A stretch of DNA of 64,000 nt from Flaccisagitta enflata (GCA_965153355.1 OZ231126.1:15438001-15502000), one strand, 5' to 3'; shown: positions 26,521-38,752, counted from the stretch's first letter. Numbers and translations: made by a program. The notes: a model not told the origin generated them from the sequence alone.

Positions 26521-26730
26521 GTTGCGGACACGCAACTCTTAAAGAGGCTTTGCCCGTCCGTCCGTCCGTCCGTCCGTTGGTCTGTCTGTGATGATTGAGT
26601 TGAAAACCGGAAAAAAACACTTTAGAAACTTTATGTTTACGTATCTATGTGGTGTGGGGGTTGGGGTGTGGATGGGGGTTGGATGCCCCTGCCCACACGT
26701 CCACAACGATATTGTGACCCCGCGTCACTC
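26521..26730 (+). mobile_element. Family A copy, AGTTGCG subfamily
   Basis: GTTGCGGACACGCAACTCTT, GAGGCTTTGCCCGTCCGTCC, a GGGGTTGGGGTG middle, and ACGTCCACAACGATATTGTG at the right. Confidence 0.72.
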
Positions 26731-26866
26731 TTTTCTTCTCATTTTTCGCCATTAGACAAGTTTTACGAAGATTTTGCTGGGATAGAAGTTTTTAAAGAAA
26801 TAAAGAACCGCGAAATTTTTGACAGTTTTCGGTAAATGCAGCGTCAAAAGACAGAAATACATCAAA

Positions 26867-26869
<3 letters not shown>

Positions 26870-26960
<91 letters not shown>

Positions 26961-27040
26961 AGAAAGAGAAAGAGAAAGAGAAAGAGAAAGAGAGAAAGAG
27001 AGATGTTGATGTAAAGAAAAGAGAGAGAAAGAGAAAGAGA
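26870..27040 (+). repeat. (GA)n / (GAGAAA)n array
   Basis: A GA block of about 42 units, then AGAGAA units, then a decayed tail. Confidence 0.94.
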
Positions 27041-27282
27041 ATCAAACAAAATTCTTGCCTGCAAAAAGTTAAGAAAGAATTCCTGTTTCAATTCCAAAGA
27101 TCAAACTATGATATGAAGGATTTTGTGGGCTTCCAAGAAAATCTTTTGTTTGATGCGGATCTTTTGTTTTTAAGGCAGAGATTTAAGCCTCGTCCGCATA
27201 CCACGTCGAGTCGCTTTGATCGAAACAGAGAAGGGAAAAAAATATTTTAATTTATTCCGTCTCCGCTTAATTCTGCGACGGA

Positions 27283-27330
27283 AGTGTCTGTGTGTGTGTG
27301 TGTGAGTGTGTGTGTGAGTGTGTGTGTGGA
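27283..27330 (+). repeat. (GT)n array with GAGT interruptions
   Basis: Short GT array; a T(18) run follows at 27401-27419. Confidence 0.9.
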
Positions 27331-27395
27331 TGCAAGACAGTCTCGCCGCCACAGGAATAAAAAAATGTGATGGGATCATTTCTTTTTTTCGTGTT

Positions 27396-27426
<31 letters not shown>

Positions 27427-27581
27427 GTATTTTCATTTCGATGGAGGTATGTCAGCGTTTCATCATCAATAACCGCTCCTACATTATGTTTCATTGTGGA
27501 GAATACAAATATAGTTTGAATTAAAAAAAAACTATCAAAATGCCCAACCAAGGAGCGGATGTAAACACATTCTAGTTCTTA

Positions 27582-27587
27582 GAGAGA

Positions 27588-27651
<64 letters not shown>

Positions 27652-27660
27652 GAGAAAGAG
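27582..27660 (+). repeat. (GA)n array
   Basis: About 35 GA units with a GG interruption. Confidence 0.94.
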
Positions 27661-27845
27661 GAAGAAGAAAGAACATCTAGAGTAAGGCAAATTGTTTTTT
27701 GATGTCCAGTGAGTCGAAAGAGGAAGCGGAGGGCTCTATCAAAACAAACTCACCTATTCATCTTAAACTTCGGCGTCCTTGTCTCAAGAAAAGGGGTTCT
27801 TTTGGATGCACTGTTGTCGACGGCGCTCAGAAGAAAATGCTGAAA

Positions 27846-27957
<112 letters not shown>

Positions 27958-27959
27958 TT

Positions 27960-28604
27960 GATTCAATCAAATGGTCAGATGAAACGATCAAACTTCTTAT
28001 ACCTCTACAGTCTTCAATACACATCCTACTTACATCTTACCATCTACGATGATGATCAAATTTCATCCATTAATGGGTGATTGGAATGTTTATGTGATGA
28101 GATCTATCTTAAATAGCATGCATCCTTACTAGCATCAATAAACGTCGGTCAAACCAGGACACTGATTCGGCTTGTCACCTTTTTGCCAGTTAACTAGTTA
28201 GTAAACAGTGCTTTTTCTATCCACCTAATTTCTGAGACATTTGCATTTAATCAACATTAATGTGCACATAACATTTAGTATCTCAGGCGTAGGAACACGT
28301 GACCCAGAGGAACACGATTGACGCCCTTTAAATAATAGTTGAGATTGCCTTAACAACAGCTAAAGGTTTGAGCGGGGAGGATGCCGATTTTTCAATTTTT
28401 ATACTTTCTCTAAAATGTATGTAGAGATGTTAGTTGATAACCATCCATGCCTTAGCATTTGGTAAAAAGCCAGCAGTAAAGATATTGAGGTTCTTAGTTT
28501 GTCCCAGTATCGTTAATCACTTGAACTATAAATCCTTCCCTTTGTGTTGCAGGATAAACATACAGATATCAATTTCTACTTGATAAACTGCAAAATGCAA
28601 GGTA
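27960..28604. other. No recognisable feature
   Basis: AT-rich unique-looking sequence between the AC array and the large TA-flanked element. Confidence 0.5.
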
Positions 28605-28807
28605 CACATGGACGCAAAATACAGCGTGATGAGGCGCCAAAAGCCAAAAAAAATTTAGCACCCCCCACTACAGCCATATTGGCTGATTGAAAATTCTCAT
28701 AGAAAGTCATTTTGAGAAACTTAGGGGAATACAAATGGCGTCATTGGAGCGATTTTCGAGATTGTAATTAAAACCTTGAAATTTATCACTTTTACTCATA
28801 AAATACA

Positions 28808-29342
28808 CACTCAAAGCCAGTCACAGACTGGGGTATCTGCTAGGACACCAATGAAGTATCCAATGGAACAAATCATCAGCCTCTAGTAAGTCAGCCTTCA
28901 TGGTCTAATGGTTAGAACACTTGCCTTCAGAAATGAGGGTCAAGGGTTTGAATCCAGGATGGGCATGAAGGTAACACAGGAGTTTGAGGGAGCGCTTAAA
29001 ACGCTGAGTCGGTCCCAAGCCCGACAACTGTGGTGACTTACTATGCTGATGTAAAACAAATTGTATATCTCTGCTCATCGCATTCATTAAATGGTTCCTA
29101 CGTCAGACTCAAAGCCAGTCACAGACTGGGGTATCTGCTAGGACACCAAAAAAGTATCCAATGGAACAAATCATCAGCCTCTAGTAAGTCAGCCTTCATG
29201 GTCTAATGGTTAGAACACTTGCCTTCAGAAATGAGGGTCAAGGGTTCGAATCCAGGATGGGCATGAAGGTAACACAGGAGTTTGAGGGAGCGCTTAAAAC
29301 GCTGAGTTGGTCCCAAGCCCGACAACTGTGGTGACTTACTAT
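28808..29342 (+). repeat. 298-bp tRNA-like tandem array, left block (about 2 units)
   Basis: Units begin near 28809 and 29107. Each holds a Pol III-type A box (TGGTCTAATGGTTAG, 28901 on) and B box (GGTTCGAATCC or one-base variants), with CCTTCAT/ATGAAGG flanks able to pair like an acceptor stem. The T-stem is poor, so this is tRNA-derived rather than a working tRNA. The block stops at CTTACTAT, where the large insertion begins. Confidence 0.85.
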
Positions 29343-29603
29343 TACGTTGATTCGGCGATTTGAATTCTTGGATTCTGTCATGTATCAAATGCTCTATCGG
29401 TCAGACATGACACACTGAGTTGAATTTACAAATCTTGCAGCCTTTTCATGACGGAACCCTCTGTCGCGGAGAAACCAATGCAGTGTTTGAGATTATGCAA
29501 TGTTTTTCTTACTCCTGAGTTTTCTCATTCTTCCAACTGTTTGACACTTGTGCCGCGTTGGTGAGAGACATCATCTTTTAGTATATCACTCACATATCTT
29601 TTT

Positions 29604-29798
29604 AGTTGCGCTCACTTGCGCAACTCTGTAACCGGTCATGCCCATTGGTGTTTGTCAGTCCATCCATTGGTCAGTTGGTCTGTATCACTGCTTTTGCGGG
29701 TGGTTATTGCATTACTGCTGCTCCCCAAATGCTTTGTTAAATGTTTAATGGACTGCCCCCGCCCACCCACATGCGACTTAGCTATGTATCCGGCTTAG
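29604..29798 (+). mobile_element. Family A copy, AGTTGCG variant
   Basis: The hairpin AGTTGCGCTCACTTGCGCAACT has a longer stem and loop. The right end is CCCACATGCGACTTAGC and TATCCGGC. Confidence 0.7.
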
Positions 29799-29840
29799 TT
29801 TTTATTGTATTTAGCATGTATTATTATCCTATATGTTTTT

Positions 29841-30025
29841 AGTTGCGTGCTACGCGACTCTGCACCCCGCTTTGTCCGTCCGTCGATCGGTCGGTCTCCA
29901 TTTTACTTTTTTGGCGTTTTTGAGCGTTTCAAGCTCATTACTCCTGCCCAAATGCCCCAGTGACCTTCTCCATCACTGCCCCTGCCCACCCGCACGCAAC
30001 TGGGGTAGCCATGTATCCGGCCTTG
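29841..30025 (+). mobile_element. Family A copy with long-range matched ends
   Basis: Left AGTTGCGTGCTACGCGACTC, right GCACGCAACTGGGG. The left C-to-T change is mirrored at the right end rather than in its own hairpin. Confidence 0.8.
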
Positions 30026-30028
30026 TTT

Positions 30029-30811
30029 AGATGCACGCACTCTTTAGCCTGCTATATCTGTTGGTCAGTCCATCACTGTTAGCTTTTTTTGGGCAGCGGC
30101 CCCAAAGGGAATGAAGTCCTGTAGAACACAGGGGGAATTTTGTTGGTCTGTTTGTTCCTTTGTTCATCCCCCCCTCATCAGGTCCCTCAGGCTTCAAATC
30201 TGGCCTCTGAGACCTCAAATCTGGCCTCTCAGGTCTCAAATCTGGCCTCTCAGGCCGCAAATCCAGCCACTCAGGCCTCAAATCCGGCCTCTCAGGCCTC
30301 AAATCCAGCCTCTCAGGCCTCAAATCCAACCTCTCAGGCCTAAAACCTGCTCTCACAGGTCTTGAATTAGGCTTCTCAGACCTCAAATCCAAATTCTCAG
30401 GCCTCAAACCTGGCCTCTTAGGCGTCAAATCAGCTATCTAAGCCTAAATCTATTACTCTCTGGCTTTCAAATCAGTCCTCTGACCTTTCAAATCTTAATC
30501 AAGCTCTCTCAAGCTTCAAGTCAGCCCTCTCAAGCTTCCGATTGGCATTATCAGGCCTTACATCAGGATGAAAAAAAGTCCCCCTGTGTTCTATAGGACT
30601 TCGTCCCCTTTGGGGCCGCTGCCCTGCTCCCCCTCACTCCAATTCACAATCAAAGCAGGGCAATGGGTACCGCTGACCACATATTGCCCTTGGGCGACCT
30701 GTTGGTATTTACAGGTGGTTTTCGCAATGAGCTCTTGCCCAAATGCTTGGGTTGGCCTATTCATGATTGCCCCTGCCCACCCGCACGCCACTTTGGTATC
30801 CGGCCTTTGTT
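30029..30811 (+). mobile_element. Composite: family A element with a family B module inside
   Basis: A family A left end (GATGCACGCACTCTTTAGCC...GTCAGTCC) leads to TTTTTTT, then GGGCAGCGGCCCC (30091), a CTCAGGCCTCAAATC minisatellite (30180-30560), the inverted B arm to 30624, and GGGCAATGGGTACCGCTGACC. A family A right end closes it (CACCCGCACGCCACTTTGG..ATCCGGCC). Confidence 0.65.
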
Positions 30812-30839
30812 AAAACATTTTGTGGCCCTTTAAAGATGT

Positions 30840-31500
30840 TGTGATCTGTGACCAGAAGTAGAAACGCCCCCTATGTTAGGATCTGGTAGTGAGAGGGGAA
30901 GTGGCCCTGAAGAGGCCGGTGACCTCTAATTGGCTTGATTTTGAGCATGAAGGCTTGGGTTGAAGCGTCAAGGGTGGAATCAGAACTTTGATGGTGGGAT
31001 TTGAGCCTCAAGATTAGGTTTAAGTCTTGTGGCTGGTATTTGAGTCTCACAGCAAGAAACTGAGCCTCGAGGCTGTTATTTAAGCCTTGAGGCAAGGATA
31101 TGAACCTTGAGGCAGGAATTTGAACCTCAAGTTGAGTGTTAGCGCCTCGAGGTTTGCATTTGAGCCTCAAAGTGGGGATTTGTGCCTCAAGGGGGTGATT
31201 TGAGCCAATTGGCAAAGGAGTGAGCCTCAAGGCTGGGATGTGAGCCCTGAGGCTGGAATTTGAGCCTTGAAGCTGGGACTTGAGCCTCAAGGATAGGATT
31301 AGAGCCTCAAGGCTAGGATTTGAGCCTCAAGGCTGGGATTTGAGCGTTGGGACTGAAATTTGAGTCTCGAGACTGGAGTTTGAGTTTTGAGACTTTGAGT
31401 TTGAGTTTCGAGACTGGAATTTTGTTCTTAACAGGGATTTCAGCCTCTTGGCTGGAATATGAACCTTGAGGCCAGGATTTCAGTCTCAATGCTGGTACAG
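30840..31500 (-). mobile_element. Family B-like minisatellite element, inverted orientation
   Basis: A B-type head (GTGGCCCTGAAGAGGCCGGTGACC, near 30900) is followed by about 25 degenerate 20-bp units of the TTGAGCCTCAAGGCTGGGAT type. It has no clean right arm; a family A fragment follows at 31549. Confidence 0.6.
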
Positions 31501-31548
31501 TTGATTTGAATCCCAATCTGTTAGATTTCAAGGGACTAAAACACGACT

Positions 31549-31606
31549 TAGTCGCGTGCACGCGAATCTACACCTTGCTCTGTTTGTTGGTCGGTTGGTG
31601 TGTCTG
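31549..31606 (+). mobile_element. Family A left-end fragment
   Basis: AGTCGCGTGCACGCGAATCT followed by GTTGGTCGGTTGG. Only the hairpin and start of the core remain. Confidence 0.6.
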
Positions 31607-31715
31607 CTGGAATTTCAGCATCAATGAAATGCAACAAATGTCTCCTACTTACAGACAATGATCTGATGAGACCAGAAACTTGTAAAGAAAATGTTTGATA
31701 CAAAATCATATAAAA

Positions 31716-32490
31716 ACAAGGCCGGATACACGGCAATCCAATGGCGGATGGTTGGGCAGGAGCAGTAATGCAATAGTCGCAAAAACGTCAGATGGTCAGC
31801 GGTACCCGTTGCCCCTATGTGAGTGTATGTGGGTGTGTGGTGGGTAGAGGGGCAGCGGCCCCGAAGGGGCCGATGACCTATGCTGTTTTTATTTGAGCTT
31901 CAAGGCTGGAATTAGGGCCTGGAGGCTGGGATTTGGGCCTCGAGACCAGATTTGAACTTTGAGGCTGGGATTTGAGCCTGGGGACTGGGATTTTAGCCTC
32001 GAGACTGGGATTTGAGCTTTGAGGCTGGGGTTTGAGCTTTGCGGCTGGGATTTGAGCTTTGAGGCTAGGATTTGAGCCTCCAGGCTGGAATTGGAGCCTC
32101 CAGGCTGGGATTTGAGCCTCCAGGCTGGGATTGGAGCCTCCAGGCTGGGATTTGAGCCTCCAGGCTGGGATTTGAGCCTCCAGGCGAAGATTTGAGCTTC
32201 AAGGCTGGGATTTGAGCCTCAAAGACTAGAATTTGGGCCTCAAGACTAGGATTTGGGCCTTGAGACTAGGATTTGGGCCTCGAGGGGGGGGGGGACGGAG
32301 AAGAAGAAGAAGAAGAAGAAGAAGAAGAAGGAGGAGAAGGAGAAATTTCCCCTATGTGTGAAAGCAAAGGTCATCGGCCCCTTCGGGGCCGCTGCCCAAA
32401 AACCGCGCAGATTTCAAAAATGTGATGGACGCACCGATGGACCTACCGCCCGACCAACACGGCAAGGTGTAGAGTCGCGTGTCCGCGACT
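31716..32490 (-). mobile_element. Composite: family A with family B module inside (inverted)
   Basis: Reading leftward: the A hairpin (AGTCGCGGACACGCGACT, ending 32490), the (GGTC)-rich segment, TTTTTGGGCAGCGGCCCCGAAGG, a GAAGAAG stretch, about 20 units of CCAGGCTGGGATTTGAGCCT, the B right end with GGTACCGCTGACC, then the A right end to CAAGGCCGGATACACGGC (31716). B occupies the same place in A as at 30029-30811. Confidence 0.7.
32280..32345 (+). repeat. G-run and AAG/AGG stretch inside the 31716 composite
   Basis: G(9) followed by (GAA)n and GGAGAAGGAG, between the core minisatellite and the B arm. Confidence 0.7.
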
Positions 32491-32722
32491 TAAAAATGAT
32501 TGACTCATAATGAGAAACAAAAACAAATCAATAATACAAAAGAAATCTTAAAAAAGTTGTTAGAAATTGTTATTTATGTCTTTTTTTTCGAAGCTCTGCG
32601 ACAGAGGGTTTAGGAAACTCACCATAGTCAGCTTTGGGCTGTGTGATATATTCACGGCGATTTACAAAATGAGCTATTGATCATGGTAGTGAGATGAAAA
32701 TAACCAAGTTTGACTCAGCGTA

Positions 32723-34945
32723 CTTACTATGCTGATGTAAAACAAATTGTATATCTCTGCTCATCGCATTCATTAAATAGTTCCTACGTCAGACTCAAAG
32801 CCAGTCACAGACTGGGGTATCTGCTAGGACACCAATGAAGTATCCAATGGAACAAATCATCAGCCTCTAGTAAGTCAGCCTTCATGGTCTAATGGTTAGA
32901 ACACTTGCCTTCAGAAATGAGGGTCAAGGGTTCGAATCCAGGATGGGCATGAAGGTAACACAGGAGTTTGAGGGAGCGCTTAAAACGCTGAGTCGGTCCC
33001 AAGCCCGACAACTGTGGTGACTTACTATGCTGATGTAAAACAAATTGTATATCTCTGCTCATCGCATTCATTAAATGGTTCCTACGTCAGACTCAAAGCC
33101 AGTCACAGACTGGGGTATCTGCTAGGACACCAAAAAAGTATCCAATGGAACAAATCATCAGCCTCTAGTAAGTCAGCCTTCATGGTCTAATGGTTAGAAC
33201 ACTTGCCTTCAGAAATGAGGGTCAAGGGTTCAAATCCAGGATGGGCATGAAGGTAACACAGGAGTTTGAGGGAGCGCTTAAAACGCTGAGTCGGTCCCAA
33301 GCCCGACAACTGTGGTGACTTACTATGCTGATGTAAAACAAATTGTATATCTCTGCTCATCGCATTCATTAAATGGTTCCTACGTCAGACTCAAAGCCAG
33401 TCACAGACTGGGGTATCTGCTAGGACACCAATGAAGTATCCAATGGAACAAATTATCAGCCTCTAGTAAGTCAGCCTTCATGGTCTAATGGTTAGAACAC
33501 TTGCCTTCAGAAATGAGGGTCAAGGGTTCAAATCCAGGATGGGCATGAAGGTAACACAGGAGTTTGAGGGAGCGCTTAAAACGCTGAGTCGGTCCCAAGC
33601 CCAACAACTATGGTGACTTACTATGCTGATGTAAAACAAATTGTATATCTCTGCTCATCGCATTCATTAAATGGTTCCTACGTCAGACTCAAAGCCAGTC
33701 ACAGACTGGGGTATCTGCTAGGACACCAAAAAAGTATCCAATGGAACAAATCATCAGCCTCTAGTAAGTCAGCCTTCATGGTCTAATGGTTAGAACACTT
33801 GCCTTCAGAAATGAGGGTCAAGGGTTCGAATCCAGGATGGGCATGAAGGTAACACAGGAGTTTGAGGGAGCGCTTAAAACGCTGAGTCGGTCCCAAGCCC
33901 GACAACTGTGGTGACTTACTATGCTGATGTAAAACAAATTGTATATCTCTGCTCATCGCATTCATTAAATGGTTCCTACGTCAGAATCAAAGCCATTCAC
34001 AGACTGGGGTATCTGCTAGGACACCAATGAAGTATCCAATGGAACAAATCATCAGCCTCTAGTAAGTCAGCCTTCATGGTCTAATGGTTAGAACACTTGC
34101 CTTCAGAAATGAGGGTCAAGGGTTCGAATCCAGGATAGGCATGAAGGTAACACAGGAGTTTGAGGGAGCGCTTAAAACGCTGAGACGGTCCCAAGCCCGA
34201 CAACTGTGGTGACTTACTATGCTGATGTAAAACAAATTGTATATCTCTGCTCATCGCATTCATTAAATGGTTCCTACGTCAGACTCAAAGCCAGTCACAG
34301 ACTGGGGTATCTGCTAGGACACCAATGAAGTATCCAATGGAACAAATCATCAGCCTCTAGTAAGTCAGCCTTCATGGTCTAATGGTTAGAACACTTGCCT
34401 TCAGAAATGAGGGTCAAGGGTTCGAATCCAGGATGGGCATGAAGGTAACACAGGAGTTTGAGGGAGCGCTTAAAACGCTGAGTCGGTCCCAAGCCCGACA
34501 ACTGTGGTGACTTACTATGCTGATGTAAAACAAATTGTATATCTCTGCTCATCGCATTCATTAAATGGTTCCTACGTCAGACTCAAAGCCAGTCACAGAC
34601 TGGGGTATCTGCTAGGACACCAAAAAAGTATCCAATGGAACAAATCATCAGCCTCTAGTAAGTCAGCCTTCATGGTCTAATGGTTAGAACACTTGCCTTC
34701 AGAAATGAGGGTCAAGGGTTCGAATCCAGGATGGGCATGAAGGTAACACAGGAGTTTGAGGGAGCGCTTAAAACGCTGAGTCGGTCCCAAGCCCGACAAC
34801 TGTGGTGACTTACTATGCTGATGTAAAACAAATTGTATATCTCTGCTCATCGCATTCATTAAATGGTTCCTACGTCAGACTCAAAGCCAGTCACAGACTG
34901 GGATATCTGCTAGGACACCAATGAAGTATCCAATGGAACAAATTT
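32723..34945 (+). repeat. 298-bp tRNA-like tandem array, right block (about 7.5 units)
   Basis: The unit is the same as at 28808-29342; the A-box landmark recurs every 298 bases (32886, 33184 and on). Units alternate between ACCAATGAAG and ACCAAAAAAG versions, except one adjacent like pair near 34026 and 34322. B boxes vary (GGTTCAAATCC near 33229 and 33527). The 60-codon antisense frames in every unit are a by-product of repetition, not genes. Confidence 0.88.
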
Positions 34946-35111
34946 TTAGGTTCTAGGTACAATCTCAGAATTCCCTCTGATGACGGCCACTCATATTCCC
35001 CTTAGTGACTCAAAACAATTTTCAAAAGGAAATTTCATTCAGCCAAATTGGTTGTAGTGGGGGGTGCTAAAACTTTTGGCGCCCCATCACGCTGTATTTT
35101 GCGTCCATGTG

Positions 35112-35739
35112 TAGTGTTTGCGCATCGAGGGAGGCTAAAAATAATTACATCCGTTCTACTGGCTAATGAGAAACCAACTTCATAGACCGTCCACCATAGT
35201 AGTAACGCCATAACTAGGTACATCTGTTGCCTCAGCCAATTCAACACCCCGAAATCCGTTTTTTTGGCAAGAGACACCGAGGATCGTTTTTTGTCGAAGT
35301 CGTTATCGTCATCATCCTCATCGTCATCCTCATCGTCATCATCGCCGTCATCGTCGCCTATCTATGCGGCGTCATCGGCGTCGTTTTTTTGGCGCCGGAA
35401 AGGCGGGAGTTTCCCGGTAATTGCGCCTTTCTGTCTCGACGAAATGGTGTCTGTGGCGCCGTCAGTCTGAAGCGTCCCCAATTAGCGCCGTCTTGTGAGA
35501 CCGGCGCTCCTCGGCGTTCCTCCGGCGCTTAACCGGCGTGGTCCGGCCTGGCTAAAAAGAAGAAGAAGAAAAAAGGAGAGTGTGCGGGAGTTGTTACGAG
35601 TCGAGGCAAGTTTGATGAAAAAAAAAAAAAATATCCGGCGCTTATTCTGTCATCTTGACATTAGGGATGAACTCGATGGTCAACATTGGTGTGTTTGGCA
35701 AGTGTTGAAATGTCGAATACGAGTTATAGATCAATAGCC
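35112..35739. other. GC-rich stretch with recurring GGCGC, no gene assigned
   Basis: A (TCATCG)n-like run (35300-35360) is followed to 35540 by many GGCGCC/CCGGCG pieces. The long open frame across it is driven by the repeat. I cannot assign a function. Confidence 0.35.
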
Positions 35740-36036
35740 GTAAAAGCATCAGGTGGTCAGCGGTACTTGTGTCCTGCTGGAGTAGTTAGTGATTAAGTAT
35801 GAGGGAAGGCGCAGGGCAGCGGCACTGAAGGGGTCGATGACCTATGCTTTCATACAAATGTGGAATTTTCTCTCTCTCCTCCTCCTAGAAGCTGGGGGGA
35901 GAGGGGGAAATGGCTGAATTTAGCTGAATTTGGTAGAATTTGGCAGCAATTGGTAGTCGGTAGAATTTGGCAGAATTTAGCCGAATTTGTCAATATTTGG
36001 CAAAATTTGGCAGGATTTGAGTGAATTTGGCAGATA
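35740..36036 (-). mobile_element. Truncated family B copy with TTTGGCAGAATT minisatellite
   Basis: GTCAGCGGTACTTGTG, then GGGCAGCGGCACTGAAGGGG and CGATGACCTATGCTTTCATA, are B landmarks. A 10-12-bp TTTGGCAGAATT array follows from about 35905, interrupted by the MITE at 36037 and resuming briefly after 36626. Confidence 0.55.
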
Positions 36037-36625
36037 CAGTATGATTTTTTTGGAATGCAACATAAGAAACCTATATATATCCGCTCCTGAGCATCGTAGC
36101 AAGATGCCGATTGCACCATTGGATATAGCTCGAAAAACTATTTTTTCTATGTTTTTTCTAATGTCATGATACATCATGACATATGTCTACCACGATGCCA
36201 GTAAAGACGTTGACATCTCTAACATCAAGAAATTGGCTGTCTGATTCTCCCTCCAAAAAGAATGAGGAGGTTCAGTTGGTCAAATAATTGGCAATCAAGG
36301 GGCTTCCATGTGATTTTCTAGTCATACTTTAGAAAATAAATGTGTCATGATTCAGTTGGCCTCACGATCACCAATTATTTGATCAACAGATCTTCTTCAT
36401 CTTTTTTAAAAGGAGAATCAGAAACCCAATTTCGAGATGTTGAAGATGTCAATGTTTTTACTGACTTGATGGTAGAGATACGTCATATTGCATCATGACA
36501 TCCGAAAAGACATAGAAAAAATAGTTTTTTGTGCTCTATCCAATGGTGCAATCCGCATCTTGCTACAATACTTAGGAGCGGAGATATATAGGTTTCTTAT
36601 GTTGCATTCCAAAAAAATCATACTG
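36037..36625. mobile_element. TA-flanked palindromic MITE, CAGTATGATT ends
   Basis: CAGTATGATTTTTTTGGAAT and its complement form the ends, with TA outside. The arms of about 260 bases pair almost to the centre near 36331. It sits inside a TTTGGCAGAATT minisatellite that continues on both sides, so the insertion point is clear. Confidence 0.82.
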
Positions 36626-36797
36626 TATTGGCAGAATTTGAGTAAATTTATTTTTTTTTTTGTCTTGGGATATTTAATCGATGATCAGCTATGCTCTAAT
36701 CAGGAAGAAAATTGAGTTTCATGACGCTAAACCTTGTTGTGGACAAAGTGGGCGGGGCTGTTCTCCTAAGTGACATTGAGTGTGGTTCGGCGGCGGC

Positions 36798-37430
36798 AAT
36801 GAGACACTGTGCTTTCAAAAAGATTCTATGTGAAAAGTCACATAACAGTGGGTTTTACTGCATTTTTGCATAGTTTTGGGGTGTAATAACATGTAACTAG
36901 CAAAGATAAAATCATTCCTCGAGCGTTTTTTGAATAATCTTCAAAATAAGAAAAAGTTAGATCCATTTTTAATGCAGATTCTATTGAGTTGTATTGACTC
37001 ATTTTTCGATTCCATATTGTTATTCTATGCAAAATTCCCTTTCATTTGATAGGTCGCACTATATGGTTAGACATAGAAATAAGGTTTTTGTTTTTTGAGC
37101 CACCATTATTTTTTTAAAACGGTGACTCTAAAAATTAAATTTTTATTTCCTTGCAAAAGTATAGAGTGCAACCTATCAAATGAAAGGGAATTTTGCATTG
37201 ATAAACAATATGGAGTAAAAAAAAAATCTATACATCTTAGTAGAATCTGTATAGAAAATGGGTTTAATTTTTATCTATTTTGAAGATTACTCAAAAAGCG
37301 CCAGGGGAATGATTTTATTTTTGCTAGTTATATGTTCTTGCACTCCAACACTACACAAATATGCGGAAAAACTCACTGTTATAGGATTTTTCACTCGGAA
37401 TTGTTTTAAAAGCATAGTGGAGACGCACAA
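36798..37430. mobile_element. Second long palindrome, almost loop-free
   Basis: Left and right halves are inverted copies around about 37113, sharing CTATCAAATGAAAGGGAATT and GGAATGATTTTAT with their complements. The symmetry explains two similar frames on opposite strands (FEDYSKNARGMIL and FEDYSKSARGMIL); I do not regard these as genes. Confidence 0.75.
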
Positions 37431-37619
37431 ATATTTGTATTTTGTAAATGCCAAAATTGATAATTATGCGTTAATGGAAATACAAATGTACAGGCCAACT
37501 GACTACTCGCGATGCTGTGGAGATACCGGAATGAGTTTCATAACGGTCTAGATCATCTCTACCGGAAAAGGTGATTAATACCGAGTCACTCGTCTATCTG
37601 GCGCCATTTAATGACGCTT

Positions 37620-37760
<141 letters not shown>

Positions 37761-37785
37761 CATTTAATGATACCCGGGCTTCGTT

Positions 37786-38560
<775 letters not shown>

Positions 38561-38752
38561 CTACTTCTACTATTTCTGTTAACAGCTCCCACACAATAAT
38601 TATGATTTAACAGTTCCTACTACGTGGTTTCGAGAATCATGAAACCCTACTCCATTAGGATAAAACATCATTAACACGCTTGGTTCGTGTCCCTGAAGTA
38701 ACACGGGTGTATCTCCCCACATCTGAATCATTCTTACAAAGATTGATTTGCG

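Larger units (their letters stand above)
29343..32722. mobile_element. 3.4-kb insertion with 8-bp CTTACTAT duplication splitting the tRNA-like array
   Basis: CTTACTAT at 29335-29342 recurs at 32723-32730, whereas uninterrupted units have it once. Ends read TACGTTGATTC and, inverted, TACGCTGAGTC. A further inner inverted match (AACCCTCTGTCGC) lies near 29455 and 32595. An 8-bp duplication is typical of hAT elements. No transposase is visible; the interior is occupied by family A and B elements. Confidence 0.6.
28605..35111. mobile_element. Large TA-flanked inverted-repeat element filled by a 298-bp array
   Basis: Left arm (28605 to about 28790) and right arm (about 34930 to 35111) are inverted copies beginning CACATGGACGCAAAATACAG, roughly 75-80% alike by eye over 180 bases. 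TA lies immediately outside each end. Between the arms sit the 298-bp tRNA-like repeats and a later 3.4-kb insertion. No transposase is visible, so it is a non-autonomous foldback element if the TA duplication is real. Confidence 0.7.

Noticed and set aside
28898-28975. Functional tRNA gene in each 298-bp unit
   Set aside because: A and B boxes are present, but the T-stem does not pair and the acceptor arm is offset by several bases, so tRNA-derived only.
32889-34859. Repeated 60-residue antisense frame MNAMSRDIQFVLHQHSKSPQ
   Set aside because: It appears once per 298-bp satellite unit and spans the tRNA-like boxes; conservation is due to repetition.
36838-37551. Homologous protein frames FEDYSKNARGMIL and FEDYSKSARGMIL on opposite strands
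   Set aside because: Explained by the two arms of one palindrome; no start or splice context.
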